A DNA stretch of 64,000 bases from Nectonema munidae (taxonomy: Eukaryota; Nematomorpha; Nectonematoida; Nectonematidae), in assembly GCA_030549495.1 (NCBI GenBank), contig JAUIRK010001059.1, positions 558,001-622,000 on the forward strand. Reading direction: 5' to 3'. A model generated the notes under the pieces. That model did no database searches. It was given only the letters and a program-made list of their open reading frames with translations, and was not told the origin of the DNA. The position numbers and the translations under genes were made by a program. Positions within the stretch are counted from its first letter, which is position 1. Each line of letters begins with the position of its first letter. Shown here piece by piece: positions 49,001 through 56,830 of the stretch.

Positions 49001-51191
49001 CATAAAGGTTGCAAGCAAAATCGAATTCTAAAGTTGCCAAGCGTGAATCATGATTTGGTTGAAAAATTTGACGGGCTCTCCACTTCTGCTTATCGGTTAC
49101 AATTTCTAAAAAATATCTTACCAATTATATGATTTTAAGAAACTTAGAAAGCAATTTGGAGGATGGAAAAAAAATTGGCTGGTCTTTGACAAAAATCAAA
49201 GAAGTCTCTCCTACTTCAACAGTAAGGATGAATCAAGAATAAAAAAAGTCATATACTTTCAATATATTCAAGACGTAACACCTTTTTTGCTTAACTTATC
49301 TCGCTCTAAATTAGGGAAAAAATATTCCCCTAGATCATGGATTCTCAAAATAGGGTTAGCGAGCCCAATGGGGTTCACAACATGATTTAAAGGGGTACTT
49401 GATGATTGACGCAAAGCCTTTTGAAAAATTCTTCTTTAGTATAGTGTCAAATGGTAACTTTTTTTATTAATTAAATTGCCACTAAAACTAGAATTATTCT
49501 TTCAAAATACATTATTTAGTTATACATCAATGAATTAACGCTGTTTTTGAAAAAGGAAATTTTTATATAAAATCTAAGCATAAACTAGAAAACGGAATCA
49601 TGGAACTGCAACAAAATACTTCTACTTGAAATATAAATATAAAAAAGCGAGTTGCATTGAGGCGTCTTTTTCGTATCTAATTTCACTAGGATTATTTTAT
49701 GCCTTTATAAAATAAAGTGTAGCTCTGAGAAAATGGCCTAGTGTCAGATCACTAGGGGTTCGTGCAAATGAATTGATAAACATGGGGTTCACATCGAAAA
49801 AAGATTGAGAACCGCTGGCCTAGATGATTTACATTTTATGCCAATAACTTTTTAATTTACTTTGTAGTCTAACCCGTTGACAGAAGTTAATGCTCGGCAC
49901 ACCCGTTAGGCCGCAGTTCAAAGTGAATGGACGAAATTTCACCCAAAAGTTATTAATTTGAAGTAGTCGTTTCTCTGATCATTTTTGATTTATAAGAAAC
50001 GTTAAGGTACCGAGGGCATTTTTATTCACAAACAATTGTGTCGCATGTATCGAACTATGAACTAAAAAGGCTTGATGCTGGATTCGAACCCAAAATCTTC
50101 TAGTATTAAGGCAAGGCATCTAGACAACCTTACTCTTTCCCCAAATATGTATTGGGCCTACTTTTCATGAAATAATATATAATATATATATATATAACTA
50201 AGTTGCTCAGAAAAAGAAAAAAATATTTAGGAGAAAAAAATAAATTTCAATCTCATCACAAGAATATTTTGCCATTTTAAACTGACAGATTAGACAGAAG
50301 GAAAAACATCAGCCAAAATTAGCCAATCTTAATGTTATTTCATCAAAAAGACGCTTTCCTTCAGGATTTGTATCATAAATTTTATTTAGTCTTAGGATTT
50401 TAAAAAGTGATGCTGAACCAATGAATATTTTATCACATCATTTCTATACAATGATATTTTAAACACGATTTAGTTGACTCAACTAAAAAATCAAGATTTT
50501 GCCATGACGCCAGGAACAGCTATGAAGCGTAAGGATGCATCACTTCGAGAAAACAAAAATTTATCTGTTGGATAAGTTATCGAAAATAAGGCAAAGTAGT
50601 GGAATAAGAATTGTCAGAAATATGTCGCACTGTGACTGATAAAAACGCAATTAAGTCCACCAAACAAAATCGTCAACATGCGGATAAGAACAATGAGAAT
50701 CGTAAGGTAGGATCAGCTTTTATTGAAAAATGTTCAAACAAAAATGTTGAAGTTAAATACCAATAAGTGTATTCAAATGGAAAAAGCGGCTCATACTCTA
50801 CAAATGTTTTGTAGTCATGCAAAATCTGAATTAAGATTATTCCTTTGTAAAAGTTTTATCAAATCGCGTTTGTATTTATCAGTGATCTGATTGAATTGAG
50901 CGAATATTTACTTAAATACAAAAAAAATTCAATAAAGTTGGGCATCGCACACTTGTTTTATCTTATGAAATTATGTTTTAGTTCTTTTGAATGATTTAGG
51001 TGTACACAGATCAAGTTCGCAGGAATAGAAGCTTTCATGGAAGTCATGCAAATTTTAACGGGATTGGCTTCAGCGTTAAAACTCCAAACAGGACTCATGT
51101 CTTTTACTACCAAATTCCTGCAGTGATGCGCATTTGGATAGACGCCATATTTACCGGTGCTGAAGGATATAGCCGACCAATCAAACAGTGA
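18994..51191 (+). CDS. Phldb: PHLDB/LL5-type PH-domain protein, whole gene (about 16 exons)
   Basis: Joining the exons listed below gives a protein of about 850 residues. The N-terminal 240 residues are polar and low in complexity. The middle is charged and coiled-coil-like (LENIEFQILELELKIEQ resembles the family motif around LEFQ.LE). A serine/proline-rich linker follows (SPPESGTFSEETNS). Then come a second coiled coil, the YFLDIRDEDF motif and a C-terminal PH domain across the last three exons. LL5/PHLDB proteins are known as cortical adaptors that bind phosphoinositide through this PH domain and help anchor microtubules and the basal side of cells. That function is carried over by homology. 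The splice phases of consecutive exons agree throughout. An N-terminal FHA domain, present in vertebrate PHLDB1, is not seen. Exons 1 and 5 are the least certain. Confidence 0.8.
19456..23195. repeat. Higher-order tandem array of a 21-bp unit in intron 1
   Basis: The basic unit is about 21 bp, with a fixed core TTTTGCAATTC followed by a variable segment such as TGTTACATCC or AAATACACCT. About 175-180 units are present. From about 19980 they form higher-order repeats. The marker CAATTCACACCATTTTGCAA recurs at 19981, 20275, 20632, 20972, 21329, 21683, 22040, 22397, 22691 and 22985, giving periods of 357 bp (17 units) or 294 bp (14 units), with short deletions making 340 and 354. The first 500 bp are more diverged single units. 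Because 21 is a multiple of three and the motif lacks stops, long open frames exist in several frames; these are artefacts. Confidence 0.95.
23562..24287 (+). CDS. Phldb: LL5 gene exon 2
   Basis: Acceptor TACTTTTTTAG at 23551-23561, donor GTAAGC at 24288. An open phase-0 frame of 242 codons runs through, with an internal ATG at 23607. The product is hydrophilic, Ser/Asn/Lys/Glu-rich, and turns helical at its end (QNAIQVLKKRLLEQEHSEKL). No domain was recognised. Its assignment to LL5 rests on position, strand and phase with the following exons. Confidence 0.75.
24288..25212 (+). other. LL5 intron 2, no recognised insert
   Basis: AT-rich, with frequent short A/T runs. No coding frame, repeat end or RNA gene was recognised. 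Confidence 0.4.
25213..25335 (+). CDS. Phldb: LL5 gene exon 3
   Basis: Acceptor TTTTTTACAG, donor GTATGA. 41 codons, phase 0 on both sides: a helical segment (SLFKKKLIDIDSQQSELINQ) that leads into exon 4 as a continuous coiled-coil register. Confidence 0.7.
26581..27260 (+). pseudogene. piggyBac transposase, N-terminal half
   Basis: Shows the piggyBac N-terminal domain (PSETNYWSNDEDLGIKLV, ALPRSKFQIMKIILHF), then, after a frame break near 26948, the start of the catalytic core: LSLDEMIVKYFGHN with the first catalytic Asp, FIRGKPIRFGYKLWAW, and QPQPHSVFFD with the second. It ends there. The third catalytic Asp and the zinc-binding tail are missing, so this copy cannot make active enzyme alone. 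Confidence 0.85.
27267..28874 (-). pseudogene. Multicopy arthropod gene family of unknown function, broken
   Basis: On the minus strand, pieces in changing frames read as one protein of about 500 residues. The N-terminal Cys-rich part shows DQDKPWARHVSCKSCYNAL and DDCYFCLTKIKGF. Then come SELNDLIRDLYLTKEQVELL, EWRLFIDSSKKSLKAVLLHN, a middle part with GMQAGFTKYCCFLCLWDSR, and a C-terminal part with SLKIHFLHSHLDLFPPNLG and VSDEHGERFHQDIS. I recall such proteins as repeated, unannotated genes in arthropod genomes. They have paired Cys that may bind zinc. Neither function nor transposon class is known to me. At least four frame breaks or stops are present. Confidence 0.7.
29241..29420 (+). repeat. 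tRNA-derived SINE, copy 1
   Basis: Pol III-type B box GGGTTCGATTCC at 29293-29304 and an A-box-like TAGGGTTGGTTAGATGC about 40 bp upstream. The tail AAGCGGCGCAATTGTGCCTT matches copy 3. It lies just outside the right end of piggyBac element 3. Confidence 0.75.
29951..30091 (+). CDS. Phldb: LL5 gene exon 4
   Basis: Acceptor TTTTTAAAG, donor GTAATC, 47 codons, phase 0 both sides. The frame reads GKALIQSEYSTYLEAIKAH and LAQLQAIELYEKKDQ, a helical segment resembling the LL5 region around E.ALLQGE. Better codon structure than its antisense frame. Confidence 0.68.
30966..31034 (+). CDS. Phldb: LL5 gene exon 5, doubtful
   Basis: Good splice signals (ATTTTTCAG, donor GTAAGT) and an open phase-0 frame of 23 codons. 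The peptide (EILDLRAYAICVVTILVNKT) is hydrophobic and out of character with the coiled coil around it. It could be an alternative exon or a false call. Confidence 0.35.
31362..31478 (+). CDS. Phldb: LL5 gene exon 6
   Basis: Acceptor TTATTTCAAG, donor GTTAAT; 39 codons, phase 0. Highly charged coiled-coil sequence (KFAVEIKEIKEERAFAQEKE). Confidence 0.7.
31810..31930 (-). repeat. tRNA-derived SINE, copy 2
   Basis: In reverse complement: A-box-like GTTGGTTAGATACTGGG, B box GGGTTCGATCCC (31866-31877) and CGCATCAAGCC, as in copy 1. Confidence 0.72.
32371..32517 (+). CDS. Phldb: LL5 gene exon 7
   Basis: Acceptor TTTTGTTTAG, donor GTAGGC; 49 codons, phase 0. Contains QSLENIEFQILELELKIEQ, which resembles the conserved LL5/PHLDB segment around DDLEFQ.LE, in a long coiled coil. 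Confidence 0.75.
32740..32850 (+). CDS. Phldb: LL5 gene exon 8
   Basis: Acceptor CTTTTTTAG, donor GTTTAT; 37 codons, phase 0, helical (IIIKVKSNITQLESCRAEIL). Confidence 0.68.
33625..33745 (+). repeat. tRNA-derived SINE, copy 3 (degraded)
   Basis: Shares ACTCAAGGTCTTGGG and the tail GAGACAAGCGGTGCAATTGT with copy 1. The B box is disrupted by a small rearrangement. Confidence 0.6.
34486..34599 (+). CDS. Phldb: LL5 gene exon 9
   Basis: Acceptor ATATCTGTAG, donor GTAACT; 38 codons, phase 0 (DKIERKIQKLAKLKL). The next intron is only 60 bp. Confidence 0.7.
34660..34744 (+). CDS. Phldb: LL5 gene exon 10
   Basis: Acceptor TTTCATTATAAG, donor GTTAGT; 28 codons plus one base (phase 1), which the next exon completes exactly. 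Confidence 0.65.
35255..35366 (+). CDS. Phldb: LL5 gene exon 11, Ser/Pro-rich linker
   Basis: Acceptor TTATTTTTAG. Starts in phase 1 and encodes LDLASPPESGTFSEETNS and SDSGDSPIAKSL. The donor CA/GTAATA leaves phase 2, matching exon 12. If not spliced, the frame would stop at once (TAATAA), so an alternative short isoform is possible. Confidence 0.65.
36320..37520 (-). pseudogene. MULE transposase, FLYWCH-type, broken
   Basis: Minus-strand reading in family order: VCGDRIISASHEHTHAP (end of a FLYWCH zinc finger, near 37520), PDEYTKTCKEENFLLYDNG, then EWFCDGTFCFTNYIL with the first catalytic Asp, PCVFALLPNKRQTTYEELF, SSIMIDYESVAKNVL with the second, CYFHLCQAVYRKV (the C-x2-H feature) and a C-terminal domain (SPEGWHNHLQANITSSHP). 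Frames change a few times, but the parts are well kept, so the copy is young. Confidence 0.85.
37570..38362 (+). pseudogene. Second, inverted MULE transposase copy (C-terminal two thirds)
   Basis: Repeats the peptide of the minus-strand copy almost exactly (VFALLPNKRQTTYEELFSQL, IKGCYFHLCQAVYRKVQ, HEPSPKKKKYQDTTKR), with a few substitutions and frame shifts. It lacks the FLYWCH part and the first catalytic Asp, since the arm begins just before YQLYSIHCL. Confidence 0.85.
38668..39352. other. AT-rich intron sequence, nothing recognised
   Basis: Contains a short TA run (38673-38684) and many A/T tracts. No coding or repeat signal was recognised. Confidence 0.4.
39353..39489 (-). mobile_element. 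TTAA MITE, copy 1 (137 bp)
   Basis: In reverse complement it starts TTAACCCATTTACGACCA and ends TTTTAAATGGGTTAT; the outer TTAA on one side has decayed to ATAA. It is about 97% identical to 42816-42953, in opposite orientation. The TTAA ends indicate a piggyBac-mobilised, non-autonomous element. Confidence 0.85.
40427..41371 (-). pseudogene. pogo-like transposase, frameshifted
   Basis: N-terminus MPPRRISYDSSFKLQVIEYA (helix-turn-helix), CENP-B-like part ending DLKNFKASSNWCY, then in another frame FMARHKLSMRRRTHIAQKLP. The catalytic start is NADHTPL with its Asp. After a further frame change come TGHEKRRFTVMLTCMSDG, KFPSGVIVRFQSKGWMNDEL and LLILHAFRCHR, where the family has D-S/A-F-x-x-H, so the second catalytic Asp appears replaced by His. 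The C-terminal end of the domain is missing. Confidence 0.82.
40427..41769 (-). mobile_element. pogo/Tigger-like element, 3'-truncated
   Basis: The end at about 41768, read in reverse complement as TACCGTATTTCCCCACGTAT, is a typical terminus of CENP-B/Jerky-like pogo elements, next to a TA. The transposase runs on the minus strand. The other terminus was not found; the coding match fades at about 40430. Confidence 0.75.
41887..42019 (+). CDS. Phldb: LL5 gene exon 12
   Basis: Acceptor TTTATTCTAG, donor ATA/GTATTT. Starts in phase 2 and ends in phase 0. Encodes a coiled coil (QIEKEIQLEHKERLYSLKKE) matching the LL5 segment just before the conserved RYLP-like motif. An alternative donor at 42006 would break the phase with exon 13. 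Confidence 0.7.
42303..42763 (-). other. Possible fossil of a BEL/Pao-like retroelement tail
   Basis: A short minus-strand stretch contains SIADVVILVEEN, which resembles the small C-terminal domain (DUF5641) of BEL/Pao LTR retrotransposons. No other part of such an element was recognised. The call is weak and the piece is broken and old. Confidence 0.22.
42816..42953 (+). mobile_element. TTAA MITE, copy 2 (138 bp)
   Basis: Starts TTAACCCATTTACGACCA and ends TTTTAAATGGGTTAA, with TTAA intact at both ends. Internal repeats of CGTCTGC. Differs from copy 1 at only a handful of bases. It lies in LL5 intron 12. Confidence 0.88.
43109..43247 (+). CDS. Phldb: LL5 gene exon 13
   Basis: Acceptor ATTTGTTTAG, donor GTAAAA. 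Encodes DDKSYFLDIRDEDFSSVNF, which matches the conserved LL5 stretch around RYLP.RKEDFDL just before the PH domain. Ends in phase 1. Confidence 0.78.
43400..45230 (+). pseudogene. piggyBac element 4 transposase, decayed
   Basis: Plus-strand reading in family order: acidic N-terminus (SDAKDSEEEYDDDILLEEAK), REIFQLFLTDEMVRYIVEQT, SGIHVLPSENDCWS, VGKVKPFFDMLKKS, HDFLSVNES (the first catalytic Asp is Asn here), FIKNKPIKFGYRVWMLCSK, NKHVVFFDNFFTSSFNNI, then YNNGMGGVDQCDRFLLSYR with the third catalytic Asp and KKWWWNLFSHIINL. A short LINE fragment has inserted within the SVNES region. There are several frame changes. Ends were not identified. It lies in LL5 intron 13. Confidence 0.85.
44202..44480 (-). 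mobile_element. Short LINE 3'-end insertion with 12-bp target duplication
   Basis: The 12-mer GTTAATGAGAGT flanks the insert (44190-44201 and 44481-44492) and joins the two halves of the piggyBac SVNES/MVP region. On the minus strand the insert contains KPHLRCKNVV and a weak RT C-terminal signature (ARG/TRP-rich, as in RTE/CR1 tails), so a severely 5'-truncated non-LTR element is the best guess. Confidence 0.65.
45250..46695 (+). other. LL5 intron 13 sequence without recognised features
   Basis: AT-rich. A TTAACAGTCTAACG...TTTTGGGAACA block near 45454 vaguely resembles the MITE end. Nothing else was recognised. Confidence 0.35.
46696..46920 (-). other. Unrecognised coding-like stretch
   Basis: A minus-strand open frame of about 74 codons follows an acceptor-like ATTAGTTTTGCAG. 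It reads LRKMIERIRSHAKPAQRKM, ENETIVMQNDEVPITVLSN and LEPRILLKDVFLKLRRKM. Composition and codon use look coding, but no family was recognised. It could be a transposon remnant or an exon of a gene nested in LL5 intron 13. Confidence 0.3.
47219..47415 (+). CDS. Phldb: LL5 gene exon 14, start of PH domain
   Basis: Acceptor TTTTCATTTTTAAG, donor CAC/GTATCA. It takes phase 1 and leaves phase 0. Encodes FDLIKHLTSNGHNLQAF and ITVTATSIRGYIH, aligning with the LL5 segment 'H.E.AGHN...V.LT..TCRGFL' that opens the PH domain. Confidence 0.8.
49140..49274 (+). CDS. Phldb: LL5 gene exon 15, PH domain
   Basis: Acceptor ATGATTTTAAG, donor GAC/GTAACA; 45 codons, phase 0. Encodes FGGWKKNWLVFDKNQRSLSY and KKVIYFQYIQDV, the beta-strand core of the PH domain (family: TWKKRWFVFDRNKRT, GVIYFQAIEEV). 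The join RGYIH/KLRKQFGGWKKNW matches the family in length. Confidence 0.87.
49336..49817. mobile_element. hAT-type MITE in LL5 intron 15
   Basis: The left end CATGGATTCTCAA and the right end in reverse complement, CAGCGGTTCTCAA, form an imperfect inverted repeat. Flanking octamers CCCTAGAT (49328-49335) and GCCTAGAT (49818-49825) match in seven of eight positions. GGGGTTCAC recurs near both ends in mirrored positions. Non-coding, 482 bp. Confidence 0.72.
50015..50145 (-). repeat. tRNA-derived SINE, copy 4
   Basis: In reverse complement: TAAGGTTGTCTAGATGCC (A-box-like), GGGTTCGAATCC (B box, about 50080-50091) and AGCATCAAGCC, as in copies 1 and 2. Confidence 0.72.
51000..51191 (+). CDS. Phldb: LL5 gene exon 16, PH domain end and stop
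   Basis: Acceptor GAATGATTTAG, phase 0. Encodes GFSVKTPNRTHVFYYQIPAV and MRIWIDAIFTGAEGYSRPIK, then TGA. Vertebrate LL5 proteins end with 'FSVKTHDR.YYMVAPS.EAMRIWMDVIVTGAEGYT', so this is the diagnostic C-terminus of the family. Confidence 0.92.
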   Translation: MYTDQVRRNRSFHGSHANFNGIGFSVKTPNRTHVFYYQIPAVMRIWIDAIFTGAEGYSRPIKQ

Positions 51192-51250
51192 TCTCTTTAC
51201 TCATCATACGCTGTATTAATTACTCTCATTTACATACTATTTTATACATG

Positions 51251-51256
51251 AATAAA
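51251..51256 (+). terminator. Polyadenylation signal of the LL5 gene
   Basis: AATAAA 60 bp after the stop codon; the nearest such signal downstream. Confidence 0.55.
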
Positions 51257-52329
51257 GTTGGTTTCACAATCCTCCATTTTACACTCTTAAATTAAGATTC
51301 TTAAAAATCGCAACTACGTACTAAAGTATCTTTCTAAAGAAATTCACAACAAATCCTTATTTTGATTTGTACAACTCTCACGTATTGAGCAGGAGTAAAA
51401 CTATTTAAAATCGTTTACTAACAAACTTGAAATGAAAAGCAAAGGTTTACTAAAATGCTGTTATAAAGAAGGCGTCTTGGTCTCAATTTCGTCATAAAAA
51501 GTTAGAAGCTTCTTTTGCATTCGCCCAGGCAGGAGGAGTATTTTTATATAAACAGAAATAAAATATTTTTTCAATGTAACGTGAGATTCATCAACACAAA
51601 TATAGCAAAACATATGAAACTCTTCGTGTATGTATAGAGAAATAAATTTCGCTTCTCATCAGTTAAAGTACCCTTCAATTCCTATATCTTTATTCTTTTT
51701 ATATACTTTATGTATATTTTTGTAATCTTGCCATTAACTATTAAAAACATTGAGCAATTATATTGCTAGTATAATACAACATATTTAATCGACACAAATA
51801 GCATAGAATATAAAACTCGCTTTTCATGGATATTAATCCCCCATTCGTAAAACAATAAGTATTCAGGATGATGACCTTCTAGACTAGACCCTATACTCTG
51901 GGATTTTGGGTGAAATGATTGGTTTAAAATATTAATAACAAATATCCATTATGACGAGATTTTCCAAAATTCGTTCCGCGGAACCCTGTTGTTCCTTGAA
52001 GCAACGCAATGGATTACGTAAGGTGTAATTGAAGTCTACTGTAAAAATAAGTAGGAATAAATGCAGAACTAAAAACTTTGCTTCCAGGTACATCCCTACT
52101 ACTTCCGTTTTGCAGCCTCTTGATCACGCATCATCCGAACTTTTAAAGGTCACTACAAACGTAGATTGTTAAGCAGCGTTGTATGTCAGATGGATTATGA
52201 ATTACACTTATAAAACTTGCACAAAGCGTTACCGTTTCGGAGGCTTCTCATTGGGTTTCATCCTAAAACCTACAACGGTAGAAATGTTATAATCGTTATA
52301 AAACGACAGTCTACGAATACGTCTGAAAA
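51257..52329. other. Intergenic sequence, nothing recognised
   Basis: AT-rich, with no coding frame above background or recognisable repeat boundary. Confidence 0.4.
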
Positions 52330-52680
52330 ATCAATAAGATAATAATACTAATATTGCTGAACTTTTAGAACTTACTCGTCCTCATCTACCACATCCAATT
52401 ACGGATGTAAATAAGTTCTTTGAACAAGAGAACGGCTTACCAGCTAAAGAATTTTTATCACAAAACTGGAAACAAGAATTTTTTAATGAAATCTCATCTA
52501 CTAGTAATGCCGAAGAAAAATGCTGTTCAGGCAATTTTAAGAAAACTTTTTTGCCTCAATCTAAATCAAAAGTTACACCATTGTCTACATCTTTTTAAAA
52601 AGCTTTGGACCTTAAAACATTTTTTCAAGAACAAAGTCTAGAAGAAAAGAAAAAAATATTGAAGGTAAAAAAAGACTAAA
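52330..52680 (+). other. Unrecognised coding-like stretch
   Basis: A plus-strand frame reads ELTRPHLPHPITDVNKFF, GLPAKEFLSQNWKQEFF and, after one TAA at about 52597, ALDLKTFFQEQSLEEKKK. It begins after an acceptor-like CTGAACTTTTAG and ends near a donor-like AAG/GTAAAA. It could be a decayed transposon protein or a lost exon. No family was recognised. Confidence 0.3.
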
Positions 52681-52756
52681 CAAGACATTATTACAAATTT
52701 TTTAATTTAAATAAAATTTACATTTTTTTACTTTTTGTTAATAATTATTTATCTTA

Positions 52757-52870
52757 CAATGGCCTAGTGTTTAGAGCATGGGGTCTCGATCGAGATGGTT
52801 TGGGTTCGATTATCGAATGTGACTATCCTACCATCTGTCCAGCTATTGAAGATTATCCTTCCCATGGATG
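52757..52870 (+). repeat. tRNA-like SINE, copy 5 (different subfamily)
   Basis: A-box-like TGGCCTAGTGTTTAGAGC and B-box-like TTTGGGTTCGATTATC (52798 on). The 3' part differs from copies 1-4. Confidence 0.55.
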
Positions 52871-53620
52871 CGATAGCAACACCTTGATAAATTGTCTACT
52901 TAGATATTTAGAAAATTGAGTAATTATATTTATAGCGGAACTTGATGAAGTCTTCACTCCAATATACCAATATAACAGAGAGCATTAAAAATTCATCCTC
53001 CATTTTAAAAACATCGATTTTTACCCAGTTGTCTTGCCATTTTTAGCATATTAAATCAAGCACGGAGCAAACTTTGTTATAAAAAAATATCAAATTAAAT
53101 GCTCAATGGTTTTTACACCCGTTGTTTCTCCAAAGTTATTATATCAAAGCAAACTTTATTTTAAAAAGGTATCAAATAAATTCATAGGAAATTTTAGGCA
53201 TATGCTAGTAATATGTAATTGATAAATTGCACGTCTTTATCCTTTTGTGGTTTCGGAAGATAGTGACTAAAATGATGAAAGATTAATATCTGCCGCGTCG
53301 AACCTTTTAAGGTTTTGAAGGATTTTAATGTATTTATTCTAAAAATTTATTGCAAGTTACATGTTAGAACTAACAAAATAAAGTGTTAATTTTTGAAAAT
53401 ATATTTAAAAATGGCATTATAGTCATTGATAACAATATCGATGAGCGAGTCTGATTAAGTCGATAAACATCTTTTATATATTTTTATTATTTAGCAAAAA
53501 ATGATTTATTTAAGAATATAATTAGTGCATTTTATAATTAAATACATAATTTTTATAAACAAGACAGAATCACTTGATACCTGATGTTCAATTGATCATA
53601 AAATGATAAAATAGTACACA

Positions 53621-53626
53621 TTTATT
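53621..53626 (-). terminator. Possible polyadenylation signal of the YY1 gene
   Basis: AATAAA on the minus strand, 164 bp after the YY1 stop codon. Confidence 0.4.
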
Positions 53627-53789
53627 GGTAAATGAGTAATACGAAATATAAAGCTTCAGATTTTAAATGGTTAAGAACAAGGCACTGTTATATGACGAAG
53701 TAAATTATAATACAAAACCAAATCTTGAGAAACAATAGATCATCAACTAAATGTACAAGAAAGAAAGCAATAAAATGTCCATCTACTCT

Positions 53790-53993
<204 letters not shown>

Positions 53994-54227
53994 TCATTAA
54001 GTCAAAAATATACAAAACGCACAACTTAACGAAAAGAGCAACTGTGTGTATGAAAGCTTACTCATTTTCCTTATGAAATAACTCTTTGTTATACTTGCCA
54101 CTTCCAAATTACGACGATTGCTATATAAAATGACAATTTTTGAATTATCAGCATCACATCCAAGTTTTTTGCTGCAGATAATTTTCGAAAGAGACATATT
54201 GTTCAGAAATTTTTGAAAATGCGCTTA

Positions 54228-54650
<423 letters not shown>

Positions 54651-54738
54651 TTAAAATTGAGAACAAGTAACCATAATACCAACTTCTCTTGATTTATTTT
54701 TATTTATAGTAGATAAGGCGAAGTCTGTAGGTTTCATA

Positions 54739-55067
54739 AATACGGAAGTAGTGATTAAAAAAAGGTAAAGTAAGTGAACTCAACTTTTCGAAGTGAAATA
54801 ATGCATTTATTGAAAATTCAAATGTTCAACCTTTACGGTCTTTTTCAAGAATCTAAAATTCAAAGATTAAACAAAGTGAGAATGTGTATGTATGTATGTA
54901 TGGGATAAATAGTGAATACGGTTGAAAAAATATTTGATTAAGTATGTGTGTGTGAAGTAAAGAGTGACTTACAAGTAAAGAGGAAGAAGGAGGGACAAAG
55001 ATATAAAGGTGTGCGTATGTTATATTATGTACGCAGGCTAATATGCTATCGATTAGGGGGTGTGAGA
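54739..55067 (+). repeat. Penelope-like element, left inverted terminal repeat
   Basis: Pairs with 57462-57797. Includes a short TGTA microsatellite (about 54890) and the block TGCGTATGTTATATTATG. Confidence 0.85.
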
Positions 55068-55279
55068 TATATATGGATCATTTGACCCATTCAATAGTTA
55101 TAGGTATATGTATGGTTTTTTAAATGAACAAAAAATTTTTTTTTTCAATTAGATCTTTTAATTTGGGCCTTAAGAACAACAAAAGTCTCAACAATTGATC
55201 TTGTTCAAAAAAACTTATTTTGTCAAATTTCACAAAATAAATAAATTTTAAAATGGGTCAATTGACCGATACCGACGTT

Positions 55280-55560
55280 CTAGGGTTATAATATAATGTT
55301 CTTCTTTGTGTGTACGTTGAAGATAGTCCTTTTCGTGGTCTATAACTTCCATTTGCGGTTGTGTAAGTGAAGCTGTAGTGTTGTGATGTGAATAGAAGTA
55401 ATGGAAACCCATGGATTTGGATTTTCTTTTATGTAAGGCGTCTTGGAAATGTTCTGTGAAACGTGTGACTGAAGTTCTTTTTGTTTCGCCAATGCAGAAT
55501 TCTTTACAAATTAGGCAGGTGATTTTGTATATAATATTTTTGTTTTGGCATTGCTTGTTG
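55280..55560 (-). pseudogene. Penelope-like GIY-YIG endonuclease remnant
   Basis: The minus strand reads YKITCLICKEFCIGETKR followed by an RF.EHF-like helix, the GIY-YIG nuclease fold seen at the C-terminus of Penelope proteins. It directly follows the reverse transcriptase, as in the family. Confidence 0.72.
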
Positions 55561-55679
55561 AGGATTGATCTGTAGTGTTGGGAGTGTCGATGGAGGTGCT
55601 GATTACGGGGTTTATGGGATGGGAAAGATTCGATTGTAGTCGGTGATTTTGTGATGATTCTGATCTGGAGAGTTGTTTT

Positions 55680-56830
55680 TTATTTTTTGAATTGAGGTAG
55701 AACTAATGGGGTTAGTCTTTGGTTAGGATGGTGTTTTTCGTCAAAGAGGTGTCGTATACAGGTTATGGGGTCATCGTCGTAGATGTATTCGTTGTACCAT
55801 TTGTGTAGGAGGTGGTTAGGATAATCATTGTCTATGTATATTTGAAAAATTCGATTAAAATTTTCAGTGCAAAGTTCTTGTGTGATGTTGATGCGTGAGA
55901 AGATTCTTTTTAAGTGGCCTAGGAATGTAGCACGTTTGATGGTTAATGAATGAGCTGAAGAGAAGTTTATAACTATTGCTTTCTTGATGGCTTTAATATA
56001 GAGTGAATGTGTGATTTGTCCATTATCTTTGATACTTAGTAGTATGTCAAGAAAAGGTAGAGAGGAGTAGCTTTTTTCAACAGTGAATTTGATATTGATG
56101 TCAAGAGAGTTTGCGAGGTCAAGGAAGGAGTATAACTCGGATTCACTCTTGGTCCACGTGAAGAAAATGTCACCTACATACCTTCTCCAAGAATGAGGGA
56201 GTTTTGTTAAGGATTGCTCAAGGTGATTCATGTAGATATTAGAGAGTAAGGACGACAGTTTGCCGCCCATTGATAATCCTTTAGTCTGGAGATATAGCTT
56301 GTTGTGATGCAACGATGTGATGAAGGGTATTAAGAGGAATGGAGTTATAAGTCGACAACATCTATGCTGACGAGTAGGGAGTCTGCAGGAAGAGTTTTCT
56401 GTAGAAAGGGGCGATGCAGCGTTAATTAGCCAGTTTAGACATTCAGTTGGAGTTTCAATTGCTGAAACAATACTGCGTACAGGTTTAATCTCCGAAATTT
56501 TATGGGTGTTAGGAAGACTATAGATCGAAGCAGGATTTGTGCTACAAATGAGGAGGTCGTACATTAGTTTTTTGGGGATGATATTTCTAGAGTGTAAAGT
56601 AAGTGTTTGCTTGTTTGATGATCGAATTGGTAAATCTAATGGGATTTTGTAATACTTTAAAGAGTGAACTGTTTTGAAGGTAATCGTCAATTTGATGGTT
56701 ATAGGTAGTGCTGTCAAGAATGCATATCTCGCCGCCTTTGTCTGATCTGCGAAAGGTGAGGTTTTTATTCTTGTGAAGTGAGTGTAGTTCTTGTAAAGAT
56801 TGATAGTTGAGGTTTGGAGTTGGGTGCATT
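55680..56830 (-). pseudogene. Penelope-like reverse transcriptase remnant
   Basis: Motifs in order: FRRSDKGGEICILDSTTYNH, IYSLPNTHK with the family's 'PKTHK'-like segment, RSIVSAIETPTE, TKGLSMGGKLSSLLSNIYM, the RYV.DIF catalytic region, and SLPFLDILL. These set it apart from LINE and LTR reverse transcriptases. The copy is broken. Confidence 0.85.
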
